Assembly: GCA_040182905.1 (NCBI GenBank) | Contig: JARQWU010000046.1 | Location: 1 to 49,017 of the forward strand | Length of the DNA: 49,017 nucleotides | Direction of reading: 5' to 3' | DNA from: Barthelona sp. PAP020 | Taxonomy: Eukaryota; Metamonada: BaSk clade | Part shown: positions 9,201 to 19,368 of the stretch, in pieces | How positions within the stretch are numbered: position 1 is the stretch's first letter | How the letters are laid out: the number at the start of each line of letters is the position of its first letter | Notes under the pieces: model-generated | Seen by the model: the letters and a program-made list of their open reading frames with translations, nothing else | Database searches by the model: none | Told to the model about the DNA's origin: nothing | Program-made: the position numbers and the translations under genes

Positions 9201-10952
9201 CTACTTGTCTTCAACAACTGATATGATGTTAAAAAGACTTTGCTTTGAATGTGAATCATTTTTATGATTATTGGAAGGGTTGTTTATTTCTTGTAACATT
9301 CTCTTTGCTATTAATTTTTGTTGTGTAACGTTGCTTTCCTTCTTTTTACTTTCAACTACCTTTCTATTCTTATCTGTCAGTTCAATTTCAACATTTGTTG
9401 GATCAGTATTGATTTCTTTATTAGCATCTTTGAAAACATCTTGTTCGACATCTAATTCATCAAATGATAAAATTGGCTCTCTTTTTTTTGCCTCCAAAAT
9501 CTGTCTATCATTATACCATTCTTCCAAAACAATGGTCGGATCGGTTTTATCAACCAAACTAATATGCCAATCAATAACCATTGCAGAGCTGCGATTGTAT
9601 GAATCTTGCGAAAAAATCTTCTTTGCAAAAGAATGAGGAGAAGAAACTAGTTCTTGTTTCGCGTGAATATCAGCATTGTTATCTAATAACATCGCTGTAA
9701 ATTCGTCAAAATCAAATTTAATACAATAATGTAATAAAGTAATTGGAGAAGGATGAATTATTGGAAAAGAAAATGTTCCATTTGTTGGAAGACCCATTTC
9801 CAGTAGCAATTCAAACATTTGTTTGTTATTTTGCTTCAAGGCAATTACCAAGGGTAGTATACTTAGATTTGCCCCAGAAAGACGTATTTTTGATAATCTT
9901 TCTACAAACTTCAGATTTTCCGTTAAACATGCCACTGTTAAGACGTCCAAAGGAAAATTACTGTGAATATTTTGAGATGAAAAATTATTCCATAGTTTTG
10001 AATCTACTAGTGGCTCATCAATTTTAAAATTGGTGGTTAATGGCAACAATTTGAAAAAAACATCGTCATATCCTAATTCAAGGGCAAAATGAATGGGTAA
10101 CACTTTACTATCAGAGTGATATGTATTGGGATCGCATCCTTTTAACAATAAAAAATCCACAATCTCAGGGTAATACACAACAGCCCAACAAAGAGGTGTT
10201 GTGCCACAAACATTCAACAAAGGATAGGCACTGCAAGAGTTTATTTCCATTTTAAGATTTAAGTCAAGTAGTTGCTCAACAGTATCACGGCTGCTTCGGG
10301 AATACATAGCATCGTGTAGACAAGTTTGCCCTAGAAAAGTATGAGTAAAATCAAATTGGGTGAGGTTACTAAAAAGCTGGAAACCATGTCTTATATTGAC
10401 GTTTATAACAGAACCGAATTTTAAAAGATCTTCGAAATCAACAATGACTTGTTTTTCAATTAAAAAATCTTTCAAAGTCTTTTTGGATTTCTGATACTCA
10501 CTAAACAAAAAGAGGTCGTTCTTATACTTATTTGATGTGCTTAACGATATAAGATCATAATCATTGAGGGTATTTAGAACATTAATATCATCAACATAAT
10601 TGCTTATTTTTAAAAATAAACTGTAATCGCATGCACAATTTATTAACATTTTGGAAGTAATAAGTGGATTATTTAGCAAATATTCATCAATTTTGTCATA
10701 ATCAATCATATGAGAAGAATTTCTTTTTTTCATAACAAAAATCTTTTGTAAATACTGATCAAAAGATATATTATAGTGTTTTTCGGTTTTACTATCATTA
10801 TTTTGACTATTGTGACTGATACTATTGACATCTTTATCAAAAGTATCCATAAAAGGAATATTGTTGTCAATATCCAGTTCAACCAAAGAAATTTCCTCCA
10901 TCAATTTCTCATCTTTGGTACTATCAAGGGAAATTATCGGTATATCAGCCAT
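9201..10952 (-). CDS. Ankyrin-repeat-like protein, single copy (583 aa)
   Basis: The start is the ATG at 10952 (MADIPIIS). Residues 1-180 are acidic and helical. From about residue 200 diverged ankyrin-type units appear: QTCLHDAMYSRSSRDTVEQL, TTPLCWAVVYYPEIVDFLLL with KGCDPN, LPIHFALELGYDD, and TLLHYCIKFDFDEFTAMLL with NNADIHA. The last 130 residues are charged and low-complexity. It shares neither the N-terminus nor the leader of the ankyrin genes at the window ends, so it is a separate gene and not a member of that repeat family. Function is unknown; a scaffold role is the general expectation for the fold. Confidence 0.78.
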   Translation of the reverse strand: MADIPIISLDSTKDEKLMEEISLVELDIDNNIPFMDTFDKDVNSISHNSQNNDSKTEKHYNISFDQYLQKIFVMKKRNSSHMIDYDKIDEYLLNNPLITSKMLINCACDYSLFLKISNYVDDINVLNTLNDYDLISLSTSNKYKNDLFLFSEYQKSKKTLKDFLIEKQVIVDFEDLLKFGSVINVNIRHGFQLFSNLTQFDFTHTFLGQTCLHDAMYSRSSRDTVEQLLDLNLKMEINSCSAYPLLNVCGTTPLCWAVVYYPEIVDFLLLKGCDPNTYHSDSKVLPIHFALELGYDDVFFKLLPLTTNFKIDEPLVDSKLWNNFSSQNIHSNFPLDVLTVACLTENLKFVERLSKIRLSGANLSILPLVIALKQNNKQMFELLLEMGLPTNGTFSFPIIHPSPITLLHYCIKFDFDEFTAMLLDNNADIHAKQELVSSPHSFAKKIFSQDSYNRSSAMVIDWHISLVDKTDPTIVLEEWYNDRQILEAKKREPILSFDELDVEQDVFKDANKEINTDPTNVEIELTDKNRKVVESKKKESNVTQQKLIAKRMLQEINNPSNNHKNDSHSKQSLFNIISVVEDK

Positions 10953-11367
10953 AAAAACATTAATTCACAAAAAAAAAGAATCGGGTTGATAATACGTTTA
11001 TTAGTCTATTTCATGTCTTTTGGATTGCTTCATATCAGTTATTATTTCATAGAGATTCATGAATATCTTTTTAATTAAAATACTAATTTCATTTTAGAAA
11101 GTTGTTGTCATATTGAAGATTCCCCTTTCTTTTTTAAAAAATTTCTATTAATTTTTTGAAAATACAAGTTTTACAAGGCTTCAACCTTCAAATGAAGAAA
11201 TTTGACCAGATGTTTTAATAGTGATTTCTTTTAATGAAAGTTTGTATAATTTTACTAAATAATCAATAAACAGACAAAATGGTGAAGTTTTATGCATAAA
11301 AAAAAATTGAAAATCTGGAGCAATTTTTTTTTTCAAATTATTTGTTAATATTTTTCCATAATGCAGA
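10953..11367. promoter_or_regulatory. Divergent promoter region
   Basis: This 415-bp AT-rich spacer lies between the ankyrin-like gene (-) and the large membrane gene (+). A ten-T run at 11324-11333 precedes the plus-strand ATG at 11368, and a nine-base A-run near 10969-10978 precedes the minus-strand start. No other feature is seen. Confidence 0.4.
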
Positions 11368-14300
11368 ATGAATTCTAAAATAATTGGAGATATATTAATT
11401 TTCCTATTTGGGATCCTTTTTTCAATTGCATATATTTCTTTGGGAGGAATAGTGACGCATATCAGAGTTCGAAAACGTCTTGATGAGGATAATATTTATT
11501 TTTGGTTCATAATTTTATGTAACAGTATATTGTGTTTAATAATTGGAATAATTTTATTAACAATTCATTATTATTCTGAAGGATCAATGGTAACATTGAT
11601 AACATTATTATTGATTGAATTATTTCCTGTTATGCTTTTAATCACTGTGATTATGTTCGTGGTGCATAAATTCAGAATAACATTTTTACTTTTTGAAATC
11701 GTTGCTGTTTTCATCTACATTTTTATACATTTAAGTTACAATCAATTTTTAGAGATGAAAAGGCTTCATAAATTTGAATCCCATGCTTCATTTGTTATCT
11801 TAACATTAATATTTCTTAAAGGACAGGAATATTTGTTTCGCAATCCAAATTTTATGAAATATTTGAAAATTTCTGCAAAAACCAAAATCGCCATCACGAT
11901 TTTTGTTGTTTTTTTTCACATTTTAGTCTTGTTTTTTATTTGTCATGATTATTTCGTTTTTAAGCTAAATTTAAATGGCTTGCTAATTTTAATATATTGT
12001 CAAGATTTTCTTTTATACCTTTTCCCTATGACTGCACAAGCAATGACTGGTTATATCTTGATGATTTGTATGAGGTTAGTGGTTTTTTACAAATCATCTA
12101 TTTTTGATACTTATTATTTGATGATCATTTTCTATGGGTATCTTTGGTATTTACAGTGCAGTACCATTTGGGATCGATATAAGGTCTTAAAGATTTTTTC
12201 CAATTTAGCAAACATATACCCTCAAAAATTAAAGAAAGATCGGTTTTTTGTGTATTTATGGAAAATTGTCCTTATCGGAATTGTAAATGTGGTTTTGGTA
12301 TGGTTCACTAATTTGTTTGATATTTTTGGAGTAGTACCTGTTACCATTCAGCAAGTTTTAGTCTTATCGTATTTGACCATTGTTATTGGTTGGATAATGC
12401 ATGTGCCATTTGTTATATGTGACAATTTTGGTGTTTTGACAGATTTTCACGAGATCGCTTTCAGGTCGAATTTTAAAAAGATCTCGTTTTTTGTGGTATT
12501 TTTCATTTTGTCAGGATGGTTATTTTCTTCCAAATGGTTTGCCCAAGAAATTTTAGGTTTTAAACATTTCCCTACATTTGCTTTACCGTTTTTATTTGTC
12601 TCTTTGGTTTTTATCTTTTTGTATCTAAGATACAGTGAAATCCATTCAATTGTCAAAGATAAAGACAAGATAAAATTACCTAAAACAAAAACTGAGGTGA
12701 TTTTACAGGTAGGTTGTATCTTTGGAATTTTTTTTGAGTTAAACTTTTTATTATCTGACATTTACGGTTGTTTAGTCTTTAGTTGCAGTTACATATTAAT
12801 TTTTCACACCATATATCATCGTATGAAGAGGACTTCTATGTTTTTCTTTGGTATGATGTTAATAATTCAATTACTTCTTCCGATCATGTTAATTTGGGGA
12901 GAATTTCTTAAATATTGGGTTGATCGTAACTTTTATCTTGTGATACCTTTATATTTATACACGAATTTCAATTTTTTTAGTTTTGAGGATTTTTCAATGA
13001 AATTACGAAAATTCATTCATTTGTTAATTTATTTTGTTTCCACAATATCCAGACTTTGTTTGATATATTTTGTATATAAGCAAAATCCTCCAAATTTATT
13101 ATGGCATCTACTTATCGTTTTTGATATCATAAATTTGGTGTTAAATTTCTTTCAAAAAAATTCAAGCCTAAGGTTTCCCATGTTTTATTCATTGTTTTTT
13201 TTAGTTTTTGAACTGGTGTTTGCCGCATATTTCTATACTGATTTCCCATTGTTGATATATATAGTCTTTGTTATGGTTGTTATTTTATTAACCTTTTTAA
13301 GATTTGATGTCCTGATTAATGATTTTCAAAATTTTGGTCTATTATACTTCAAACCGCCATTTGGCTTTCCAATTGCAAAATTAACTTCACAAAATACTGG
13401 GTTTGAATACGTAGGTCATTTCTATTTGATTCTATTTGTGTTATTGACCATTATTATGTATATTGGTATCTCACCTTATGGGTTTTCAACTAGGCTTGAT
13501 CCTTTTAGATTCTTTATTGTTGTTATTTCACCGTTTTTAATGTGTTTATTCTTTATAGGTCATTCTTTAGATGTACTGAATATCACCACGACTCTTTTGG
13601 ATAAAAATATTCACAAAACGGCTGAAATCTTAGCAGAACAGGAACTTCCTATTAAAGTTCATTTTCAAGCTATTGATACCTTCGTTGGAGATGATATACT
13701 TTTTTCTTCGACTTCAACGATTGTTACTTCATCATCATCACCATCTCTTTCTTCTTTTGAAGAGGTTGTTCTGCATGATAATGAATCTCGATCTCGATCT
13801 CCATCTTTATTGTTTGATTCATCAGGTCAAGAAAATGGTGAATATCCAATTTCTTCATTTCAAGAGCTCAACCAAATGCAAAGGAAAAGGAACTCCATTG
13901 TTGAATGTTCTTTGAATATTGATTCAACATTTGATCGCAGCAACATTGTTGAAGTTGAAAGAATATTGAATACTGGAACTTTTTCTCGTAATAATAGTAC
14001 CAATGATTTATTCACATATGATTCAATGGGGATAAATGATTCTAATATTGAATCGTTTGAAAAAATAAAGAAACTGAGTTTCTTTGACGATTCGAAAAGT
14101 TCGAAAAGTTCCAAAAGTTTAAAAGTTTCATTTAACAACGACAATGCATTAGAACCATCTGAACCTTTACAATTGAATTCCGATGAATCTTTGAAAACGA
14201 AAGGTAATTATAAATCATCATCAAATGATCCTAATAAGAATGATTCTTCCATTAGCAGTTGTATTGTACCTAATGAATTTGAGTTCTGTGATGAAGAATT

Positions 14301-17300
14301 GAATGATGATAAAGATTTAAACGTGTCTAAAAACTCCAAATCTAAACATAAACAAGAAAGGAGTTCTAACGAGTTTAAATGTCATAATATAGTGCAATAT
14401 ATCAAGAGAACAGGGAAATCTTTAAGAAAATTGAAAAGAAAGTTATTAAAACGATTGGTTTTTGTTAAAGAGACAAAAGAATACAGCGATGACAGACATG
14501 AAATGGTTGATCATAGTCAATTATCTACGGTGGAACAGATTGAAGAATTCATCAATGAAATTGATCTTAATTTATACCGTTTGAAGATTGATAGGGGTTT
14601 AGCATATATAAAGTTGTTTGCTCATGAGTGCCATTACAATAGATACCTCTATAAGATGTTAAATTCTATGTTGAGACAGAATGAAGAGCATTTATTTAAT
14701 ATCTATCGCAATTTGGATTCAGACAGACAAATTCTATTTTTACTGTGGTTTATTAGCGATAATTTCAACGACATCATTAGAAAAATGTACAGTGTTTACA
14801 TTCAACATTTAATTCAGATCAAAAATGAGAGCAACATTCATTTGAATGATGTTTTTGAAAAGAGGCAGCGAGAACGTAGTAACAGTATTCGTAATGCTTT
14901 ACATTTGGAAGATTTTAAAGATATTCTCTTGCATAATAGTTCTTCAGACTTTGACTTGGAAACAAATAATGACGACAAAGATCTTCCAGTAAATTCTGAT
15001 GATGACACTGATTCAAATTCAAACTGTAATTCGATTGATGAACAGAATAGTAAACAACAAGTGGATTTAGAAGGTCCCGAAGATACAAGATCTTCCCACA
15101 GCAAGGAAAAGCAACGTGAGGATACAGCTGAAGCCGAATACATTAAATCACTGGGGAATGAAAAGTTGAATTTTGCCAAGGGTATTCACAGACAAATGAG
15201 TACATCTCAAGGGTTCTTATCAAATTCAAGCCGTAATTCAGCAACAAAAAGTAGTTCTACGGGAAAGAATTCAAGTTCCAGAACTAAGTCAAAATCTAAG
15301 TATTCGGCTAGAAATCCTGGTTCAAAGAGATTTGTTGATCGTCGGTTGAGTAATCTCGATTCTGATTCACTGACTCATAACACTTTAGTCCATCATTCAG
15401 TCACAACGCAAGAAATACATAGTTGCGATCCTTCAAACGATCCATCGAATGATTTGGCACATGACCCTGGTTTTATTCCATCATCTGATTTTACTTCTGT
15501 TGGTCATTCATCAAATGAACCATCTTCCCGCCCATGCTCTCAAAGAACATCGAATGACAGCAATAAGATAGTTTTTGGGAATGGAAAAAACATGATGTTG
15601 CCCAAACACTTGCAAAATATGCATGACTGTGATATCAACACAACTATTCAAGAAATATCGTTAAGCAAAAGTCTTACAGATTCTTTGATGCTCGATTTAT
15701 CTGCTGCCACTATTTTGAAAACTCAAACCCCAATTTCAAATATTGAGATTGTTGATTATGAGGATGAAATTGATGAAGTTGGGCAAAGAAAGGATGAATC
15801 TGTTCAAACACCTATTGTTGTTGCTACAAATGTTCATTTGAGTTCTCAAGAAGAGGTTGAGAACAAAATTGAGAAGGAGAATGAAATGAGTCAAGAAATA
15901 TTGAAAAGTGATGAAAAAGAAAATGTAAAGTTTGATTCTAATGAGGATGTACCCAAGGAAATCGAAGTGGAAGACAATAATAATGACTGTAATTCGAGCA
16001 TTGTACGAGACAATACTGAATTGATTTCAAACAAAGACAAAGAGAACATGAGTTTACTGGAAGATTTGGACTTGAATTCCAATATCACGTCTATTACTAA
16101 TGTTCCTGTTTCAGAACAAGAGGAAGCCAATGTTATTATTTCCAAAGAAAAAGAAAAAGCTGAAAACATTGTTAATGAAGATTCCACGGATAACAAATGG
16201 ATTGGTGAAAGTTCAATACAACATTGTTCTCATCAACATATCGAATCTGAAAACAATTCCCACCAAATCTCACTTGTATTATCGGGAAATCTTAATGTTT
16301 CAATGGTTGGTAAAGTAGCAAAACCGAAGTTTTATGATAATCAGATGTTATATGGTGTAATGGATAATGTACATGTGTCAAGATCCCAAAGCATCTTGGA
16401 ATATCAACCTTCTTATCCAATTGAGGAAGAATTATATAGTAATGCACATCCTTCATCTTCTTTGAAAAAATCTCGATTTATTATTGACAGAAATCAAAAT
16501 GAAATGAATTTTGATAACATTAACGATTTACAGAATGAAGCCTTTGAATTTTGTGAGTTGATCATTGATTATATATCATCTTATGATGTTAAGAAGTCGA
16601 TATCTAGTGAACTTTTGTCGCTAATTGCTAATTGCATCAGTTTATGTGATTTTTTGAGTGTCAATGAAAATAATTATTTCTCTGATGATGAGAAAGCAAG
16701 GTTTGAATTTCACAACTCTTTACAAGCATTAGGTAGCTATTTAAAAATGTTATCCATTCAGTATAATGCTTTATTGAACTCTAAAAAGGATGTTCGTAAA
16801 AAATACTCTCGAAGGAAAAAATTGGCATTGAAACAGTTTTATCAGTTAGCAGGAAAGTTAAGAATTGATAATAAGAAGTTTGCTATGAAAGAATTTCAAT
16901 ATAAATCCTTTCAACGAATGAATTTAGACAGTCTATTTGCGCAAATACGTCTAAATACACTAAAAATTCCAAGCAATTCCTGGAAATTTTTTGAAAGCGT
17001 TGCCTACATTTTTTCGCTTTCCGGAAATTTGGATATTTTACCAAACCTTATAGACAGTTATGATATCAGTGGTATTGTACTGGTTAGATTATATGTCGTT
17101 GGAATTCCCATTTATGTCTTTGTTGATGACATACAACCTGAGAAATTTGAGACTTCTGTCTTAGAAGATTGGCCTTGTATGTGCGTTTTACCTAATAATT
17201 ACAGCTCTTCTTTGTTCCCTTTATTAGCTAAAGCTTTAGTGGCTCAAACAAATTCAACAAATCCAAATTTGACTGTGACAGAGTGTTTGGATTATTTCGG

Positions 17301-18045
17301 CACGGTTACTAATTCATTTCAAACATCATTGATTCAATTTAACATACCAAAACAAGAGTTGTTCTGGAAATATTTGGATCGATGCATTTTTGATGATTTG
17401 ATTGTGTTTTATTGTGAGTCGAATGATGTAACATGCGTGATAAAGTCAACTCTGACAATTATGAACAAGACTTCACACAGATTTGTTTTTGTTGTGCCTG
17501 CAGACAATGTAAGCACGTTTGATAATGAATTAGACAACCAAAATCATTTAATTGGAGACAACACCACAGCAAGTGGTGTAATTTCCAATTGTATTTGGAA
17601 ATATCCTCGAGGTGGTTGGATTCCATTTCAAACATTCTTACACAACGTATCTTTTATCAACACATCAGTTTGGATTAAAAATACACATCAAAGTTATATT
17701 TTGCTCAAAGATAACAATGAAGACACAATGTTGGGTCTGCAATTTAGCAGCTCTTCTGAAAAGGAAAAAATATTTTTCACTTTATCATCTGCAGATCCAG
17801 AAATTGGCGTTTCAAATATTGAATTGAGAATAGGTAGAGGTGGTTTGAATTATTCTGTTGTTCATCCCTACAACTTTTGTCCAGATGATGAATTATCCAA
17901 AAAGAATAATCAGTATGTTTGTTATTATTGCAATAGAATTCACGAAGATTATTATTTGAGGGTTTCTCCTTTGAAAGAACCCGCCAGATTAGATGTTTAT
18001 TGTAGTATCACTAAAGTTAAAATTTCTGTTTTGGAAAAGATCTGA
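11368..18045 (+). CDS. Large multispanning protein with calpain-like C-terminus (TML/DEK1-type, catalytic Cys missing)
   Basis: The 2225-aa product has three parts. Residues 1 to about 740 are almost entirely hydrophobic helices, roughly 18-20 membrane spans. Residues about 750-1700 are Ser/Asp/Glu/Asn-rich and mostly disordered, with a helical patch near 1050-1150. The last 350 residues resemble a calpain protease core plus its C2-like domain III. A calpain-type phrase IVLVRLYVVG with VFVDDIQP is followed by ALVAQ, SHRFVFVV, GGWIPFQTFL and SVWIKNTHQSYILL. This order matches the plant DEK1 layout, also about 2150 aa. At the expected GDCWFLSA site the protein reads NSWKFFESVA (N1870, S1871, W1872), so the catalytic Cys appears to be Ser. 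I read it as a probable pseudoprotease. The membrane part is certain; the calpain link is a by-eye inference. Confidence 0.6.
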   Translation: MNSKIIGDILIFLFGILFSIAYISLGGIVTHIRVRKRLDEDNIYFWFIILCNSILCLIIGIILLTIHYYSEGSMVTLITLLLIELFPVMLLITVIMFVVHKFRITFLLFEIVAVFIYIFIHLSYNQFLEMKRLHKFESHASFVILTLIFLKGQEYLFRNPNFMKYLKISAKTKIAITIFVVFFHILVLFFICHDYFVFKLNLNGLLILIYCQDFLLYLFPMTAQAMTGYILMICMRLVVFYKSSIFDTYYLMIIFYGYLWYLQCSTIWDRYKVLKIFSNLANIYPQKLKKDRFFVYLWKIVLIGIVNVVLVWFTNLFDIFGVVPVTIQQVLVLSYLTIVIGWIMHVPFVICDNFGVLTDFHEIAFRSNFKKISFFVVFFILSGWLFSSKWFAQEILGFKHFPTFALPFLFVSLVFIFLYLRYSEIHSIVKDKDKIKLPKTKTEVILQVGCIFGIFFELNFLLSDIYGCLVFSCSYILIFHTIYHRMKRTSMFFFGMMLIIQLLLPIMLIWGEFLKYWVDRNFYLVIPLYLYTNFNFFSFEDFSMKLRKFIHLLIYFVSTISRLCLIYFVYKQNPPNLLWHLLIVFDIINLVLNFFQKNSSLRFPMFYSLFFLVFELVFAAYFYTDFPLLIYIVFVMVVILLTFLRFDVLINDFQNFGLLYFKPPFGFPIAKLTSQNTGFEYVGHFYLILFVLLTIIMYIGISPYGFSTRLDPFRFFIVVISPFLMCLFFIGHSLDVLNITTTLLDKNIHKTAEILAEQELPIKVHFQAIDTFVGDDILFSSTSTIVTSSSSPSLSSFEEVVLHDNESRSRSPSLLFDSSGQENGEYPISSFQELNQMQRKRNSIVECSLNIDSTFDRSNIVEVERILNTGTFSRNNSTNDLFTYDSMGINDSNIESFEKIKKLSFFDDSKSSKSSKSLKVSFNNDNALEPSEPLQLNSDESLKTKGNYKSSSNDPNKNDSSISSCIVPNEFEFCDEELNDDKDLNVSKNSKSKHKQERSSNEFKCHNIVQYIKRTGKSLRKLKRKLLKRLVFVKETKEYSDDRHEMVDHSQLSTVEQIEEFINEIDLNLYRLKIDRGLAYIKLFAHECHYNRYLYKMLNSMLRQNEEHLFNIYRNLDSDRQILFLLWFISDNFNDIIRKMYSVYIQHLIQIKNESNIHLNDVFEKRQRERSNSIRNALHLEDFKDILLHNSSSDFDLETNNDDKDLPVNSDDDTDSNSNCNSIDEQNSKQQVDLEGPEDTRSSHSKEKQREDTAEAEYIKSLGNEKLNFAKGIHRQMSTSQGFLSNSSRNSATKSSSTGKNSSSRTKSKSKYSARNPGSKRFVDRRLSNLDSDSLTHNTLVHHSVTTQEIHSCDPSNDPSNDLAHDPGFIPSSDFTSVGHSSNEPSSRPCSQRTSNDSNKIVFGNGKNMMLPKHLQNMHDCDINTTIQEISLSKSLTDSLMLDLSAATILKTQTPISNIEIVDYEDEIDEVGQRKDESVQTPIVVATNVHLSSQEEVENKIEKENEMSQEILKSDEKENVKFDSNEDVPKEIEVEDNNNDCNSSIVRDNTELISNKDKENMSLLEDLDLNSNITSITNVPVSEQEEANVIISKEKEKAENIVNEDSTDNKWIGESSIQHCSHQHIESENNSHQISLVLSGNLNVSMVGKVAKPKFYDNQMLYGVMDNVHVSRSQSILEYQPSYPIEEELYSNAHPSSSLKKSRFIIDRNQNEMNFDNINDLQNEAFEFCELIIDYISSYDVKKSISSELLSLIANCISLCDFLSVNENNYFSDDEKARFEFHNSLQALGSYLKMLSIQYNALLNSKKDVRKKYSRRKKLALKQFYQLAGKLRIDNKKFAMKEFQYKSFQRMNLDSLFAQIRLNTLKIPSNSWKFFESVAYIFSLSGNLDILPNLIDSYDISGIVLVRLYVVGIPIYVFVDDIQPEKFETSVLEDWPCMCVLPNNYSSSLFPLLAKALVAQTNSTNPNLTVTECLDYFGTVTNSFQTSLIQFNIPKQELFWKYLDRCIFDDLIVFYCESNDVTCVIKSTLTIMNKTSHRFVFVVPADNVSTFDNELDNQNHLIGDNTTASGVISNCIWKYPRGGWIPFQTFLHNVSFINTSVWIKNTHQSYILLKDNNEDTMLGLQFSSSSEKEKIFFTLSSADPEIGVSNIELRIGRGGLNYSVVHPYNFCPDDELSKKNNQYVCYYCNRIHEDYYLRVSPLKEPARLDVYCSITKVKISVLEKI

Positions 18046-18415
18046 TCAAAATATCATGGCTTTTACAAACAGTTGTTTTTTATTGGTGCTTTTTTTTAAA
18101 TGTCTAAATTTGTAAATTTCTTGCAAGTCTTTTAAATTTTTATTCTTGACTGGGATTTATCATTGAATTGAATGAAAAATAATTTTTTTCATTTTATTTT
18201 TCCGATAAATGAAAAGCGACACTCAATATTTTCCAAACTTGAAAATATTTTGAAAGAAATTCCTTAAACTCTTTCAGATAATTAACATTTTACATGATAA
18301 ATATCTTTACTTTACTATTTTCTAATTTATATGTTCAATGAAACGGCAAAATGACATGAAAAAAAATTAAAAAAAATTAAAACTTTTCACTTTTTTTATT
18401 CATTTTCTTGTTTAA
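18046..18415 (+). promoter_or_regulatory. Upstream region of RPL6 with T-tract
   Basis: This 370-bp AT-rich spacer follows the large membrane gene and leads into RPL6. The seven-T run at 18391-18397 ends 18 bases before the RPL6 ATG, followed by TCATTTTC. No gene or RNA is seen. Confidence 0.45.
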
Positions 18416-18909
18416 ATGTCCAAGATCCAAGTTCAAAGAACCCCAGTTCCTTTAAAAACTAGAAAGGGCAAGCATGCTGCTCCTGCTCTTAAACACAACA
18501 TCGTCCCAGGTCAAATTCTTGTTCTTCTTGCCGGTCGTTTTGCTGGAAAGCGTGTTGTTTTCTTAAAGCAACTCACCTCTGGACTTCTTCTTGTTGCTGG
18601 TATGTTATTTTGATTGAAATATTTTTGATGTGTTCATATTTTGTTCGTATCTAATTTTTAGGTCCTTATAAGATTAATGGTGTCCCTCTTCGTCGTGTTA
18701 ATCAAGTTTATGTTATGCCTACTTCTGCCAAGATTGAAATTGGTGACTTCTCTAGTTATGATGATGAAACCGTCAAGGGTGAAGTTGATCAAGCTGTTGT
18801 TGATGGATTATTATTAGAAGGCGTTAAGAGTGTTCCTCACATGAAGGAATATCTTCGTTCTAAATTTACACTCAGAAATGGTCAATATCCTCACATGATG
18901 AAGTTCTAA
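18416..18909 (+). CDS. RPL6: Ribosomal protein L6e (spliced, two exons)
   Basis: Exons are 18416-18599 and 18662-18909, giving 143 aa. L6e is a large-subunit ribosomal protein. The joined protein shows the family core: [32 protein letters not shown], then across the splice junction [19 protein letters not shown], and finally the C-terminal [19 protein letters not shown], which parallels the animal YLRSVFALTNGIYPHKLVF ending. The protein is shorter than the animal one (about 290 aa) because it lacks the long basic N-terminal extension, and its internal linker is shorter too. Without splicing the first exon would stop four codons after the junction (AGMLF), which confirms the intron. Confidence 0.96.
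18600..18661 (+). other. Intron in RPL6 (62 nt)
   Basis: The intron begins GTATGT and ends TCTAATTTTTAG. Removing it restores a continuous L6e reading frame (phase 1). The CTAAT just upstream of the AG looks like a branch point placed almost on the 3' splice site. Confidence 0.95.
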
Positions 18910-19368
18910 GTTATAGACAATGATTTTGTTCTATTGAATAGGATTCGTATAAAAGGCATTTATTCATTCTATTTTCGTTGTTTTTTTTTTTTGAGCACAA
19001 TTCTTGATGCTAATACTTTCGTTTAATAACTCTGAAAAGTAAAATAATTCAAATGAATGTTCATTTCACCAGTTGATTTGAAAATTGATTGAATTTTGAT
19101 AAGTAAATTTTATTGTTGTTTTGAAGATCTTTTTTAAATAATGGAAGGAATGTAAGAATTCAATAATTTAGATATCTTTTGCTCAAAGAGAAAGAAAATT
19201 GGTGGAAATCAATAAAAATGTGAAAAAGAGACTTAACCACAAAATCTCTTTTTTTACAAGAATTCTTTGCATGAAATGATTGACAAGATATGACGAAACA
19301 CGCTTTCTTTCTTTGATTTTCAAAATTGACTTGATATCTTATGGATACTTTAAACATTTTTTTGTACA
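18910..19368. promoter_or_regulatory. Spacer between RPL6 and P5C dehydrogenase
   Basis: This 459-bp AT-rich spacer contains a 3' T-run after RPL6 (about 18981-18992). A seven-T run at 19357-19363 lies just before the P5CDH ATG. I see no gene in it. Confidence 0.4.
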
